DNA from: a bacterium 1xD42-67
GTDB lineage: Bacteria > Bacillota > Clostridia > Oscillospirales > Oscillospiraceae
Assembly: GCA_003612335.1 (NCBI GenBank)
Contig: RAYO01000034.1
Location: 1-41,534, forward strand
Reading direction: 5' to 3'
Length of the DNA: 41,534 nt
The notes below the pieces were generated by a model. The model ran no database searches and was not told the origin of the DNA. It saw only the letters and a program-made list of their open reading frames with translations. Of this stretch, positions 22,801 through 27,903 are shown piece by piece (the first letter of the stretch is position 1; every line of letters begins with the position of its first letter). Both the position numbers and the translations under genes were made by a program.

Positions 22801-23959
22801 CACCGTCACCCTCCAGATCACGGTGAGCGTCCAGCCGGCGCCAAGCTCCGACAGCGACAGTTCTGACAGCGACAGCAGCACACCGATGCAGACCACTGTG
22901 CAGAACGGTACGGCGAACACCGTCGTGAGCGCCGCGGACGGCAGCAAGCTGGTGCGGGAGGCGGTCGCGAATCAGAGCTCCAATATCGTGATCAGGCCGG
23001 AGATCGCCAGTGATGTGACCAAAACACAGGTCTCCATCCCAGCCTCGACGGTGGACCGGATCAAGAGCGAGACGAACGCGGCGCTCACGGTCTCCGCCCC
23101 CATCGCCGATGTGACCATCCCCCATGCGGCCCTGGATACATTGAGCCGTGCGGGCGGCACCGTCGATGTCGTGACCGAGCAGGTGGATCAGTCGGTCGTA
23201 CTGACCCTGACTGCAGGCGGCGAGACGGTGGAGAGCGTCCCAGGCGGCGTGACCCTCACGGTCCCGGCAGAGGGCGCCGGCCCCGGGACGGTAGCGGTAT
23301 TGGTCCACGATGACGGCACCCGCGAGACGATCCGGAGAAGCGTCGTGGAGGACGGCAAAGTGAACATCCCGCTGAACGGTCCCGCCACAGTGGAGATCGT
23401 GGACAACAGCAAAGACTTCACCGACGTCCCGCCCGCAAGCTGGGCGGCCGATGCCGTGGCCTTCGCCAGCTCTCACGAGCTGTTCAGCGGCACCAGCGAG
23501 ACCACCTTCAGCCCGGACCAGGACATGAGCCGCGGGATGCTGACCACCGTGCTCTACAATCTGGAGGGCCGGCCGGATCAGGATCTGACAGGTCAGGATC
23601 TGATGAGCGGCTTCGATGATGTGAGCAGCGACGCCTGGTATGCGGACGGCATCGCCTGGGCTGCGGAGAACGGGATCACGGGCGGCTATGGCGACGGCCG
23701 CTTCGGTCCCAACGACAGCATCACGCGGGAGCAGTTCGTCGTCATGCTCTGGAAGTACGCAGGGGCCCCCGAGGCAAGCGGCCAAACCCTCACCTTCACG
23801 GATTCCGACCAAGCCAGCGGCTACGCCCTGGAGGCGCTGTGCTGGGCCGTGGAGAACGGCATCCTGAACGGCTATACCGACGGTCAGCTCGCCCCCGGAG
23901 GGACCGCGACCCGTGCCCAAGCCGCACAGATGCTGAAAAATTTCCTGGAAAATACCTGA
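10817..23959 (+). CDS. Giant SLH-anchored multi-Ig/MBG/YDG surface protein
   Basis: This 4380-residue secreted protein is probably a cell-surface stalk or adhesin. The start ATG at 10817 is 7 nt after GGGAGGT. Residues 1-26 are a signal peptide (ending LWASAA). Residues 35-138 hold a Cys/His-rich block with repeated C-x-H-x-H units (CTHDHDDDC, CVHTHTDEC, CSHTHDDIC). A beta-rich segment follows, with a CPNCG...CICG knuckle near 390. From about residue 586 come 13 A modules (MBG-like, YxGxxQxLVxxG...GTYTVWYK), 13 B modules (Ig-like, YDGxxxxPxVTVKD...SEYTVSY...GNY) and 7 pairs of a Big_2-like module (YYGD...VTWSS) with a YDG module (KPVTxxVTA..YDG). A Ser/Asp linker and a stalk domain lead to three SLH domains (about 4200-4380), which bind pyruvylated wall polymer. 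The repeat content makes length variation and assembly error likely. The ligand is unknown. Confidence 0.93.
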   Translation: MKRRALSSIITLALCLELCPLWASAADTGTEGGLCPHHPAHTEECGYVPPVSEQGCTHDHDDDCYTTGTDCVHTHTDECRPAPDDDPGADGSVSCTHVCTEDSGCVVRTLSCSHTHDDICGYVPEEPGTPCQSVCRICPIEELIGTLPSSVSADSSEQVQAQLSEIYALFEELTADEQQQVDLSPCVSLLDQIEDLGAAAQSDPPSDSSTPTQSVPWTMDSDHTFTSPYVVSKSFTVDTNGFTLTGSNSSVLQIAETGVLEIKGKVVSKKGAGIEVLSSGTLRITGAGTEIRGTTYGLDIAPGANVSLSTGTYFGKAAAIRTAEVEDLAALLAPGCAFFDSNGDLLLPADAAEVNTVIVGQCTGHPSKSYTHDAGTTTHTWTCPNCGTAEPETCTFQFDQNGDGSCICGNTVAIVVDESDLTDLVYDGTTQPDDVTITVTLTDGSNKELVKRTDYTVDYEPRKDAGEITVTVTGITFNGTFTKIYHVDQDQPVLEWDTNTKPVPVEVDYDGDPVEPSDLPPVIINNLAHEDLSAHLQYSYKEQGDPTYISGLPTHAGTYDVVVSLPEMQNFEAAVSDPITLTIRKISPILTAPVAIRPVFNGSAQTLVTAGELHPAAERDGLTILFAESENGTYSTTIPTGDAAGVYDVWYRVEGTNDLDPIGPVKVADVEILRKSITPVVQLSESSYLYDGVKKEPKITVKDGTTVIEEDQYTVTWKDDSDPTATDVLKAAGTYTATIESKDTSNYTFTATAQVEIVQAVQDALHITGKPAHVYYGDTVTTLDTTGGSGNGTVEWSITAGGISSTIDPDSGVLTVMDTGSITVKAERTRPNYGPVSDTWTFTVEPKPVTAEVKVTAKVYDGTTDVADSDITATVRTGDLVGSDSITISGLTGTYEDANAGTGKRVTLDTSLATTTADPAKYTVSYPAAVQADIAPRPVKVTVVLSGSNLKTELDGSYYYDYDGTAKTPDVTVTADYDNAVLAASDYSVSYANNQNVGDAVVTVTAKADGNYTFADELVHFTIKSTSAQLTSSPQAKVLTYDGTMQDLVTVGTATGGTVVYSLSQSGSYSTVIPQGKDARIYTVYYKVEGDDNHDDTLPSQVSVTISPKEIAPAVTLDPNTYMYDGFAHEPDVTVKDGTDTIDSSEYIVTYRDNTNAGTATVIIGNANGGNYIVNGTAYFQITKAVPTSTPPTAVTGLHYNGTLQELVKAGGSGEGTMVYSVNGGNYSPAVPTAAAVGTYIIDYKVLGDDNHSDTAPTSLTVTISKNTVKDPTITLSSDTFRYNGSQQKPVITVYDNNSRLIPEHEYEVTITGTNGNVGMVDVDTYTITITAPANSNYVIQVNNTRTFQILAADQDAISITGIQAQVRYGNVIQLSATGGTGIETVTWKIEAKDGSTPVSTISGAGLLTVKDVDMPLVVTVTRSRGGNYTDVSATWEFTAGKKPVTAEVTIAPKDFDGTADVTDADITATVRPDDLVSGDSITISGLKGTYDSASAGTDKTVTLNSSNVTVSGTNWEKYDITYPKTAAGSILSVAATVDTDPSAVNSLTYDASQAQELVTAGTATGGIMVYSLDDVTYAPAIPKAKDAGTYTLYFKAKGDGDHTDSAVGSVQVTIAKQTVTPQIEVMPPSAQYDGNVKRPEVIVRDGANNVIPTSEYTVIYDPTANWKDVGSHTITVQNITGGNYNITETDATFTISTTAQAPFEIVNRPGLVHYGDTFTLSAVGGSSSSAVTWSSSDSTIAHIDADGFVTIKGTGSATITATKPGGGNYDTVTATYPLNARKKPVTPIVTADDKVYDGDTSATLHVTWKDGDLVENDSITPNLTGTFADQHAGADKTVTITGTFTSDSTAQKYDITIPSTTTASIFKADAAAPVLTANARVYDGTTLDLVTGGDAGTVYSDTRDGVYSATVPSGTNAGIYTVWYKEKGDADHNDSAPQSIQVTVSQKTLTANAANVTLSGNDLQKDTDGTYYYLYDGSDKTPSVIIMDGSATIPASEYVVSYSDNKNVGTATVTIANSADGNYIVSGTVTFEIHESGAQLVTSPQAKALTYTGQAQELVTVGTAAGGHIEYALDGGSYRKDIPKAADAGTYTVTYRVVGDDNHTDGEEGSVSVTISPKEVVSPKVTVSGTYTYDGTAKEPGIADVKVEDGVNTIPSSEYALSYRDNVNAGTATVIITNANGGNYIVNGTGTFEIAKGTASVATAPTGLTSLPYNGAEQALAQVGAASNGTMVYSLSETGEYAPSIPTGKAVGTYTVWYKVQGDSNHDDSVAASVPASIIVNAVVSPTIQVKPETAAYNGERQEPTVTVKDDNGLVIDGSEYTVAYQDEAGKSVAGPTDVGKYTLTITGTGTHYSFTATASFEILPADQTPLTITGTRERVYYGDTIQLGTEGGNGTVTWKVDNGPASIDEDTGLLTVTGVGSVTVTATSKAAGHADRTASWPFYADKKQVTAVVTAADRAYTGDTAATLTVTISSGLVSGDSITGAKAEGHFTDKNVGENKTVIIDSLTFPDDISAKYDIASLPTTTATIFKADVDETKVNAPTAKTDLEYTGLPQELVEEGSSPDGTMEYSLDGKTYSASLPAGTGAGDYEVWYRVKGDGNHNDTAGKKLADKVTIDPQTVTDPIIEFTPSNVEYDGVTHKPAVTVKDKGGRVIPESEYKVIYDSTTDWIAAKDHKVTITAKDGGNYTFDDVEATFTILPAGQGALSIVDQPGRVQYGDSFTLAVSGGTVAGAVTWTSSDPAVASIDQNGLVTVHKSGGPVTITAERAVAGYKTVTATWSFRAEKKPVTPIVTAQNKEFDGSDEARLVVTWKDGDLLNGDTIPLTLNGRFSDANVKTHKTVTITGTKPASDKYDITFPTSVTASITPKAASVTGATPTELTYDGSAQPLVTGITATNGTLAYSRNGSYYTLLVPKETDAGTYTVWYKAQADADGNYKDSPAVVVEVTIKPKKVTSPVIELSSDSFDYDGTPKRPDVVVKDGSVVIPASEYTVSYSNNTAVGTATVTITDNSNGNYDVSGSKTFTIKAGAPAVTVEPVPRDLTYKGREQTLVTRGTAVNGHMEYSFDEYDDYSTALPKGTDAGIYEVWYKAVGDDGTETIPELVIAEILPKTVIPNITVNLASDPLQCTGSPLKPPVTVVVDNKTLTNNVDYTVTYSNNIKAGTATVTVQSVSGRNYQFSATAYFEIEKGKAEFLMKPSAIENLFYTGEPQALVTAGITQDGLVLYSTDGLNYSPIVPAKTERGDYPVIAKVQGNDIHEDSDLVVIPSVKIDRNQVQSPTVALSENSMEYTGAELKPTVTVTDKGKVIPAGEYTVSYSNNVKIGEATVTVTGNGNNYTTFTATAKFQIVDGSQPVLTITGKKDSVVYGDTLYLGTTGGTGTVVWSSSEPDVAAIDSAGVVTTKKSGSVTVTATAGNLTDTWTFTVAPKPVTAVVIAADKPYDNSTTVTLTVTFSGLVPGDIVDTVTATGHFTDASVGTNKTVIIDSLTIPPEVSAKYAITHPATTTGTITPAAAEVKVHPQKVTGLTYTGLPQALVTPGTAEGGDLAYSLDGTSYSYRVPTAVDAGSYTVWYKAVAGDDDHKDSAVMKVEGVTIGVNTDTPTVLCMPDMFRYDTTAKTPAIVVRDSQNCIIPESEYTVELPAGRIAVGEYEVTVTDNAGGNYEFTTPVKGTFTITASSQAPLSITDKPTGIHYGDRFRLSAIGGSGGGAIQWSIAESNVATIDASGEVTVIGTGGFTVKAYRKGEDGFSDSNTDSAPFFADPKPVTPVVTAQDKPYDGNATVTLSAAWKSGDLVGSDTIALTVEGRFTTAEAGTNKRVEITSASPSGESGNYLITWPASTTASIQKVDAKLATPPADPGLTYNGTAQALVTGGTTVGGIGTIEYSLSQNGVYSTTIPTATNAGKYTVWFKVADSVNYTGIAAASIEVEIKKATPTISTEPTASGTEGQSLSQIKLNGGATDVLGTFAWKDGGIKPINGNSYDVVFTPNDTANYDTVTLQITVSVQPAPSSDSDSSDSDSSTPMQTTVQNGTANTVVSAADGSKLVREAVANQSSNIVIRPEIASDVTKTQVSIPASTVDRIKSETNAALTVSAPIADVTIPHAALDTLSRAGGTVDVVTEQVDQSVVLTLTAGGETVESVPGGVTLTVPAEGAGPGTVAVLVHDDGTRETIRRSVVEDGKVNIPLNGPATVEIVDNSKDFTDVPPASWAADAVAFASSHELFSGTSETTFSPDQDMSRGMLTTVLYNLEGRPDQDLTGQDLMSGFDDVSSDAWYADGIAWAAENGITGGYGDGRFGPNDSITREQFVVMLWKYAGAPEASGQTLTFTDSDQASGYALEALCWAVENGILNGYTDGQLAPGGTATRAQAAQMLKNFLENT
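12571..22608 (+). repeat. Higher-order modular repeat array, period about 3.0 kb
   Basis: YDG-module ends, which close each cycle, fall at 13621, 15412, 16417, 18412, 19420, 21349 and 22354. The spacings are therefore 1791, 1005, 1995, 1008, 1929 and 1005 bp. Short cycles have order A-B-Big2-YDG; long cycles have A-B-A-B-A-B-Big2-YDG. They alternate without exception, and the first long cycle lacks its first A. Corresponding DNA in successive superunits is nearly identical in places (for example around 14281 and 17320, 3039 bp apart). A final A module follows the last cycle. Confidence 0.85.
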
Positions 23960-23960
23960 T

Positions 23961-24029
23961 GTGCGGGCAGGCCCGCACAGGATCTCCCTCACGACGACCG
24001 CCCTGCGCCGATCCAGGCGCAGGGCGGTC
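23961..24029 (+). terminator. Two hairpins after the giant gene
   Basis: GTGCGGGC-AG-GCCCGCAC (23961-23978) begins one base after the stop codon region. It is followed by a perfect 14-bp stem, GACCGCCCTGCGCC (23996-24009) with its complement at 24016-24029 and a 6-nt loop. Neither has a U-tract, so they may protect the 3' end or terminate inefficiently. Confidence 0.5.
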
Positions 24030-24039
24030 CCACTGCAAG

Positions 24040-24080
24040 GAGCGGCCTGCCTTTTGATCAGATCAAAAGACAGGCCGCTC
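24040..24080 (-). repeat. 41-bp near-perfect inverted repeat
   Basis: GAGCGGCCTG and CAGGCCGCTC flank the near-palindrome CTTTTGATC-A-GATCAAAAG. The single C/A mismatch in the plus-strand fold becomes a U-G wobble in minus-strand RNA, so the structure is fully paired only when transcribed leftward. It may be a second terminator for the redox operon or a bidirectional barrier. Confidence 0.5.
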
Positions 24081-24115
24081 TCGTTGGCGGTGCCAGGCAC
24101 TTGATGAAACACTAT

Positions 24116-24156
24116 CCCCTGGGGCCCACCGGATATCTTCCGGCGGGCCCCAGGGG
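24116..24156 (-). terminator. Terminator-like hairpin after the redox operon
   Basis: An 18-bp stem (CCCCTGGGGCCC... at 24116-24133 with 24139-24156) around a 5-nt loop lies 33 bp beyond the FAD/Rieske stop codon. The one mismatch on the plus strand is a G-U pair on the minus strand, so the hairpin belongs to the leftward transcript. It is followed there by AUAGUGUUU, a weak U-tract. Confidence 0.6.
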
Positions 24157-24189
24157 CTGGTCCCATCTCCCAGACGACCGGACCCCAGA

Positions 24190-25491
24190 TCACAGCCCCC
24201 GCTTGTCGCCGGCAGCCGGACCGTTGACGAGGGCCCCGTCCTCCCCGAATCGGGAGCCGTGGCAGGGACAGTCCCAGCTGTGCTCGGCGGCGTTGTACTT
24301 CAGGGCACAGCCCATATGGGGACAGCGGGGGGCGGTGGGAGTGAACAGCCCCAGGGCAGATTCCAGCGCGTTCACCGCCAGCTGAGGGCGGAGCATGGTC
24401 CGGGAGGGGGAGAACAGTTCCGCATAGGGATCTTTTCGGTCCAGGATCAGGTCGGTCAAGACCGACGCCGCGGCCATAGAGGAGGTCATGCCCCACTTGT
24501 TGAAGCCAGTGGCCACATAGAGCCCGGTAGTGCCTTTGGAGTAGGGCCCGATATAGGGCACGCCGTCCAGGGTCATGCAGTCCTGGGTGGCCCAGCGGGC
24601 CGCGATTTGGGCGTCCGGGTAGTCCCGGCAGACGAAGCGCTCCAGCTCCGCCCAGCCGCCCCCCCTTTTGCCTGTCCGGTGACTGCCGCCGCCCAGGAGG
24701 AGCAGCCCGCCATAGTTCCGGAAGGACAGCCCCTTTTCGTCCTCATCCAGATACATCCCGCCGACGTCAGGGGCGTTGTCCAGGGCCAGCACATAGGAGC
24801 GGTGCTGGTACAGCTTGAGAAAATAGCTGCCGTGCTTGTTGAGCAGAGGGAAGTGGGTGGCGACCACGATCTTGTCCGCCGAGATGGTCCCGCCGGTCGT
24901 CACCGCCTTGCCGGGGCTCAGCTCCAGCACCTTGGTGCGCTCAAAGATCCGCAGGTCTCCGGCGATGGCGGCGAGAAATCTTAACGGATGGAACTGAGCC
25001 TGACGGGGGAACCTTATCGCCCCCGCCACAGGGAACGGAAGGGGGATCCGCTCCACGAGCTCTGCGGGAAAGCCCAGCTCGTCCAGGGCCTCCAGCTCCC
25101 GGTCCAGCTTCTTCCGATCGTCCAGGGAGTAGACGAAAGCGTCCTTCTCCTCAAAGTCACATTGGATATCCCTGCACAGAGCCCGGTACTCCGCCAGCGC
25201 TCCCTGGTTAGCCTCCAGATAGAGCCTGGCCCGGTCTGTGCCAAACTCCCGAATCAGCTCATCATAGATCAGCCCGTGCTGGGAGGTGATCTTCGCCGTG
25301 GTGTTCCAGGTGATCCCGCAGCCGATGCGGTCCGCCTCCACCAGGGCGTAGTCCACCCCTGCCTGGGCCAGCTTCCAGGCGCACAAAACTCCGGCCAGCC
25401 CGCCGCCGATGATGAGCACATCGGTCTTCAGGTCTGACCGGAGCTTATCAGATCGGGGGACCTGTGCCGTTTTCGCCCATATGGAGCCCAT
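24190..25491 (-). CDS. FAD-dependent oxidoreductase with C-terminal Rieske domain
   Basis: This 433-residue protein combines a DAO-type flavin fold with a Rieske [2Fe-2S] domain. The dinucleotide-binding motif VLIIGGGLAGVLCAWKLAQ is near residues 25-43. A second flavin signature is GLYVATGFNKWGMTSSMAAA, near residue 330. The Rieske ligands are C390, H392 (CPH) and C408, H411 (CPCHGS). No signal peptide or membrane span is visible, so it is cytoplasmic or peripheral. The start has AGGTGAT upstream. It follows the polyferredoxin gene by 18 bp as the last gene of the operon. The substrate is not known for this family; it may pass electrons between a quinone or thiol partner and the iron-sulfur membrane protein. 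Confidence 0.9.
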   Translation of the reverse strand: MGSIWAKTAQVPRSDKLRSDLKTDVLIIGGGLAGVLCAWKLAQAGVDYALVEADRIGCGITWNTTAKITSQHGLIYDELIREFGTDRARLYLEANQGALAEYRALCRDIQCDFEEKDAFVYSLDDRKKLDRELEALDELGFPAELVERIPLPFPVAGAIRFPRQAQFHPLRFLAAIAGDLRIFERTKVLELSPGKAVTTGGTISADKIVVATHFPLLNKHGSYFLKLYQHRSYVLALDNAPDVGGMYLDEDEKGLSFRNYGGLLLLGGGSHRTGKRGGGWAELERFVCRDYPDAQIAARWATQDCMTLDGVPYIGPYSKGTTGLYVATGFNKWGMTSSMAAASVLTDLILDRKDPYAELFSPSRTMLRPQLAVNALESALGLFTPTAPRCPHMGCALKYNAAEHSWDCPCHGSRFGEDGALVNGPAAGDKRGL

Positions 25492-25509
25492 CCTATCACC
25501 TCGATGGGG

Positions 25510-26376
25510 TTAGGATGGCTGCGGTCCCTCCGATCTATACCCGGCGCGGCGACCGCCGGAAAAATGCAGGCATTTTTCCGGGCAGGCGTCCACGCACTTC
25601 CCGCATCGGATGCACTCCGGAGACCGGGAGATCTCCCGGCGGGAGAGGGCCACAGGACAGGCTTTTTCACAAGCCATGCAGGAGGTGCACCTCTCCCCCT
25701 CCCAGTGGATCTGCACCAGACTGAAGCGGTTGGCCCAGCCATAGATGGCCCCCAGAGGACACAGGTACTGGCAGAAGGGCCGGAAGACTTTTACAGAGAG
25801 CAGGACGATGGCCAGCAGGATCCCCAGCTTCCAGAGGAACAGCCCGCCGGCCTGTCCCCGCAGGGCCTCGTTCACGCTCAGCAGGGGGAGCGCGCCCAAT
25901 AGCGTACCTGATGGGCAGAGGTACTTGCAGAACGCCGGTATCTTGGCAAAGCCGCCCCACAGAAACAGGGAGCCGACCCCCACCAGCAGGACCAGCACCG
26001 CATACTTCCCATATTTTAGGATATGGTGGAAGGGCAGGCGCTTTTGCTTTTTGAACACGGGGATCTTGTGCAGAAGGTCCTGCGCCAGCCCGAAGGGGCA
26101 AAGCCAGCCGCAGACGAATCGGCCCAGCAGGCTGCCGAACAGGAAAAGGAAGCCCAGGGCGGCGAAGGGGACCTGGAAGCCCCGCTGATTCAGCAGGGCC
26201 TGGAGGGCCCCGATGGGACAGGAGGCGACAGCCCCCGGGCAGGAATAGCAGTTCAGACCGGGGACGCAGGCGTATTTCAGGCTGCCCCGGCAGATCTTCC
26301 CGTTGAGGAAGCCATACAGATACCCGTTGGTCACGATGGTAAAGAGCAGCTGTACTGTCAATCGAAGTCGTTTCAT
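25510..26376 (-). CDS. Membrane 4Fe-4S polyferredoxin (NapH/CcoG-like)
   Basis: The 288-residue protein has several membrane helices and many cysteines. Paired CxxxCP motifs at membrane borders include VCGWLCPFGLAQD, KYLCPSGTL and QYLCPLGAI. A C-terminal bacterioferredoxin domain carries two [4Fe-4S] motifs (CTSCMACEKACP and CIRCGKCVDACP). The N-terminal segment has a further CYSCPGAVASCPIG motif. Such NapH/RdxA-type proteins shuttle electrons across or along the membrane. It starts 5 bp after the stop of the CxxC peptide gene, with GGTGAAGG as ribosome binding site. In this operon it probably links the cytoplasmic flavin/Rieske protein to the external TlpA-like thioredoxin; direction of flow is inference. 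Confidence 0.9.
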   Translation of the reverse strand: MKRLRLTVQLLFTIVTNGYLYGFLNGKICRGSLKYACVPGLNCYSCPGAVASCPIGALQALLNQRGFQVPFAALGFLFLFGSLLGRFVCGWLCPFGLAQDLLHKIPVFKKQKRLPFHHILKYGKYAVLVLLVGVGSLFLWGGFAKIPAFCKYLCPSGTLLGALPLLSVNEALRGQAGGLFLWKLGILLAIVLLSVKVFRPFCQYLCPLGAIYGWANRFSLVQIHWEGERCTSCMACEKACPVALSRREISRSPECIRCGKCVDACPEKCLHFSGGRRAGYRSEGPQPS

Positions 26377-26380
26377 CCCT

Positions 26381-26533
26381 TCACCCGATCCCGATGCACT
26401 CCAGGCAGATCATGACCGCCTTTTTCCAGATCACACCCAGCTGCCCCTGAAAGGCTCCCACCGCAAGGAAGACCGCCCCGGTCAGGACGCCCAACATCCA
26501 GGTGCGGCGTCTATCGTTCTTCCAAAAGTCCAT
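26381..26533 (-). CDS. 50-residue CxxC membrane peptide (CD1871A-like)
   Basis: A small protein of 50 residues has one hydrophobic segment (about 12-35) and ends MICLECIGIG, with a CxxC (C43, C46) five residues from its end. It fits the small CxxC-motif proteins (CD1871A type) known beside TlpA and 4Fe-4S membrane genes in Clostridia; that assignment comes from family knowledge. The ATG at 26533 lies inside the tlpA-like gene, overlapping its end by 23 nt in another frame, with AAGGAG 7 nt upstream. A longer in-frame extension would lie entirely inside tlpA and has no better signal. It may pass thiol redox state through the membrane or bind an Fe-S/heme partner. Confidence 0.8.
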   Translation of the reverse strand: MDFWKNDRRRTWMLGVLTGAVFLAVGAFQGQLGVIWKKAVMICLECIGIG

Positions 26534-27110
26534 CGACGATCTCCTTCCATGCCGACTTTTCGGCGGAGCCGACGACACCGCCCAGATATGCCCCCTCCCC
26601 GTCAAAAAAGAAGGTGGTGGGCACCCCGCTCACACTGGACAAGATCGCTTGGTCGATAGAGCCGTTGGCAAGCAGATGGGGATACGCCGCTCCCGTCTCC
26701 TGGACCAGGCTCTCCACAAGGCTCTGGTCCTCCCCCTCCCTCACATCGCTGACGATACCGATGATCTGGAACTCCGATCCGTCATATTCTGACGCCAACT
26801 CGCCCAGGCCCGGCATCTCCCGCAGACAGGGATCGCAGTAGGTCGCCCACACGTTGATCATGGTGAGCTTAGACTGGGAAAAGACGTCCTGCGAGACCGT
26901 TTCCCCTTCCAGATCGGTCCCCTCAAAGGTGATGTAGACGGGGGCGGGCTCCCCCTCTGAAGACGATGCTCCCGAGGCAGGAGGCTCGTTCGTCGTATCC
27001 GGTCCAGTCGTGGGCCCGACGGGCAGTCCACCGCCGTCCTTGGCGCAGCCGCACAGCAGGGCCAGCGAAAGCACCAGAAGACTGAAGGTCATCTTGCGCA
27101 AAGCGTTCAT
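26511..27110 (-). CDS. TlpA/ResA-like lipoprotein thioredoxin
   Basis: The 199-residue protein has a lipoprotein signal (LALLCGC, lipidated C22), then a Ser/Pro/Thr-rich linker. Its thioredoxin fold carries the catalytic motif WATYCDPC (C92, C95) and the cis-proline loop SGVPTTFFFD. It acts outside the membrane as a thiol-disulfide oxidoreductase, probably a reductase fed by membrane proteins. GGAGGGGATGAC precedes the ATG. It is the first gene of a four-gene operon with the CxxC peptide, polyferredoxin and Rieske flavoprotein. A 16-bp palindrome (27139-27154) lies just upstream and might be an operator. Confidence 0.92.
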   Translation of the reverse strand: MNALRKMTFSLLVLSLALLCGCAKDGGGLPVGPTTGPDTTNEPPASGASSSEGEPAPVYITFEGTDLEGETVSQDVFSQSKLTMINVWATYCDPCLREMPGLGELASEYDGSEFQIIGIVSDVREGEDQSLVESLVQETGAAYPHLLANGSIDQAILSSVSGVPTTFFFDGEGAYLGGVVGSAEKSAWKEIVDGLLEER

Positions 27111-27249
27111 GTCATCCCCTCCATTTTTATCCTTCCTTGATCCCCATGGGGATCGTGGTCCGGAACAGACCGCAGCCCTTCCCGGATATCGGCCGCTGTC
27201 AGATCCGGCAAAAAGCCCATACCCTTTATCCGACAGTCTTTCTCCACTG

Positions 27250-27840
27250 TCAGGATACTACAGATCCGCCCGAGAGCCCACTACTGTTTTGCTCCCGCAG
27301 GATATCCAACAGCCCCTGACATCCAGCCAGTACGTCCCGCCAGGTGGCCTCGAAGTCTCCGGTGTACCAGGGGTCCGCCACCTCACCGCAGCAAAGTCCG
27401 CTCCCGTCCCTTTCCGCCTGCAGCGGATGCTCACCTGCCCCTCCGATCCCAACGTTGCCCGTTCCACCGAGCTCGCCTTGGGCCCCCTTCCTGGCCGCGT
27501 ACTCCATCAGCAGATGCAGCTTGCCGTCGCGATCGCCGCAGCAGATGCGGTGCATGTTCCGCAGGTTGGCCCTGTCCATCCCGATCAGGAGGTCGAATCG
27601 GTCGTAGTCCGCTCTCCTCAGCTGGCGGGCCGTTTTGCCGGTACAGTCGATGCCGTGTTTGGCCAGCTCGCGGCGGGCCGGAGGATAGACCGGATTCCCG
27701 ATCTCTTCAGCGCTGGTCGCGGCGGATTCGATATGGGACCGGCTCTCCAGTCCGGCCTTTCTCACCAGATCCTTCATGATGAACTCGGCCATCGGGCTGC
27801 GGCATATATTGCCGTGGCAGACGAATAAGATTTTTGTCAT
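27250..27840 (-). CDS. Low-molecular-weight protein tyrosine phosphatase with insertion
   Basis: The 196-residue protein has the P-loop CHGNICRS (C8-S15) and the general-acid loop DPWYTGDF (D156), so it should be an active LMW-PTP. These enzymes dephosphorylate tyrosine in proteins such as bacterial tyrosine kinases. Compared with the usual length of about 150-160, it contains a Gly-rich segment of roughly 33 extra residues (about 118-150) between LHLLMEY and VADPWY. This insertion includes a CC pair. The ribosome binding site is AGAGG. The gene is single and abuts the remnant integrase of the accessory region at its 5' side, which may mark the insertion point. Confidence 0.9.
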   Translation of the reverse strand: MTKILFVCHGNICRSPMAEFIMKDLVRKAGLESRSHIESAATSAEEIGNPVYPPARRELAKHGIDCTGKTARQLRRADYDRFDLLIGMDRANLRNMHRICCGDRDGKLHLLMEYAARKGAQGELGGTGNVGIGGAGEHPLQAERDGSGLCCGEVADPWYTGDFEATWRDVLAGCQGLLDILREQNSSGLSGGSVVS

Positions 27841-27903
27841 ATCCTGAAACCTCTTGAAAGTATTGATATTCCGGGCATTGCAGGTGTTTTACGGTATTTT
27901 CTA

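Noticed and set aside
10700..24496. Several long minus-strand frames (500-770 codons) inside the giant SLH gene
   Set aside because: They repeat with the same period as the sense modules and have no start signals or domains. The sense frame has signal peptide, module and SLH evidence.
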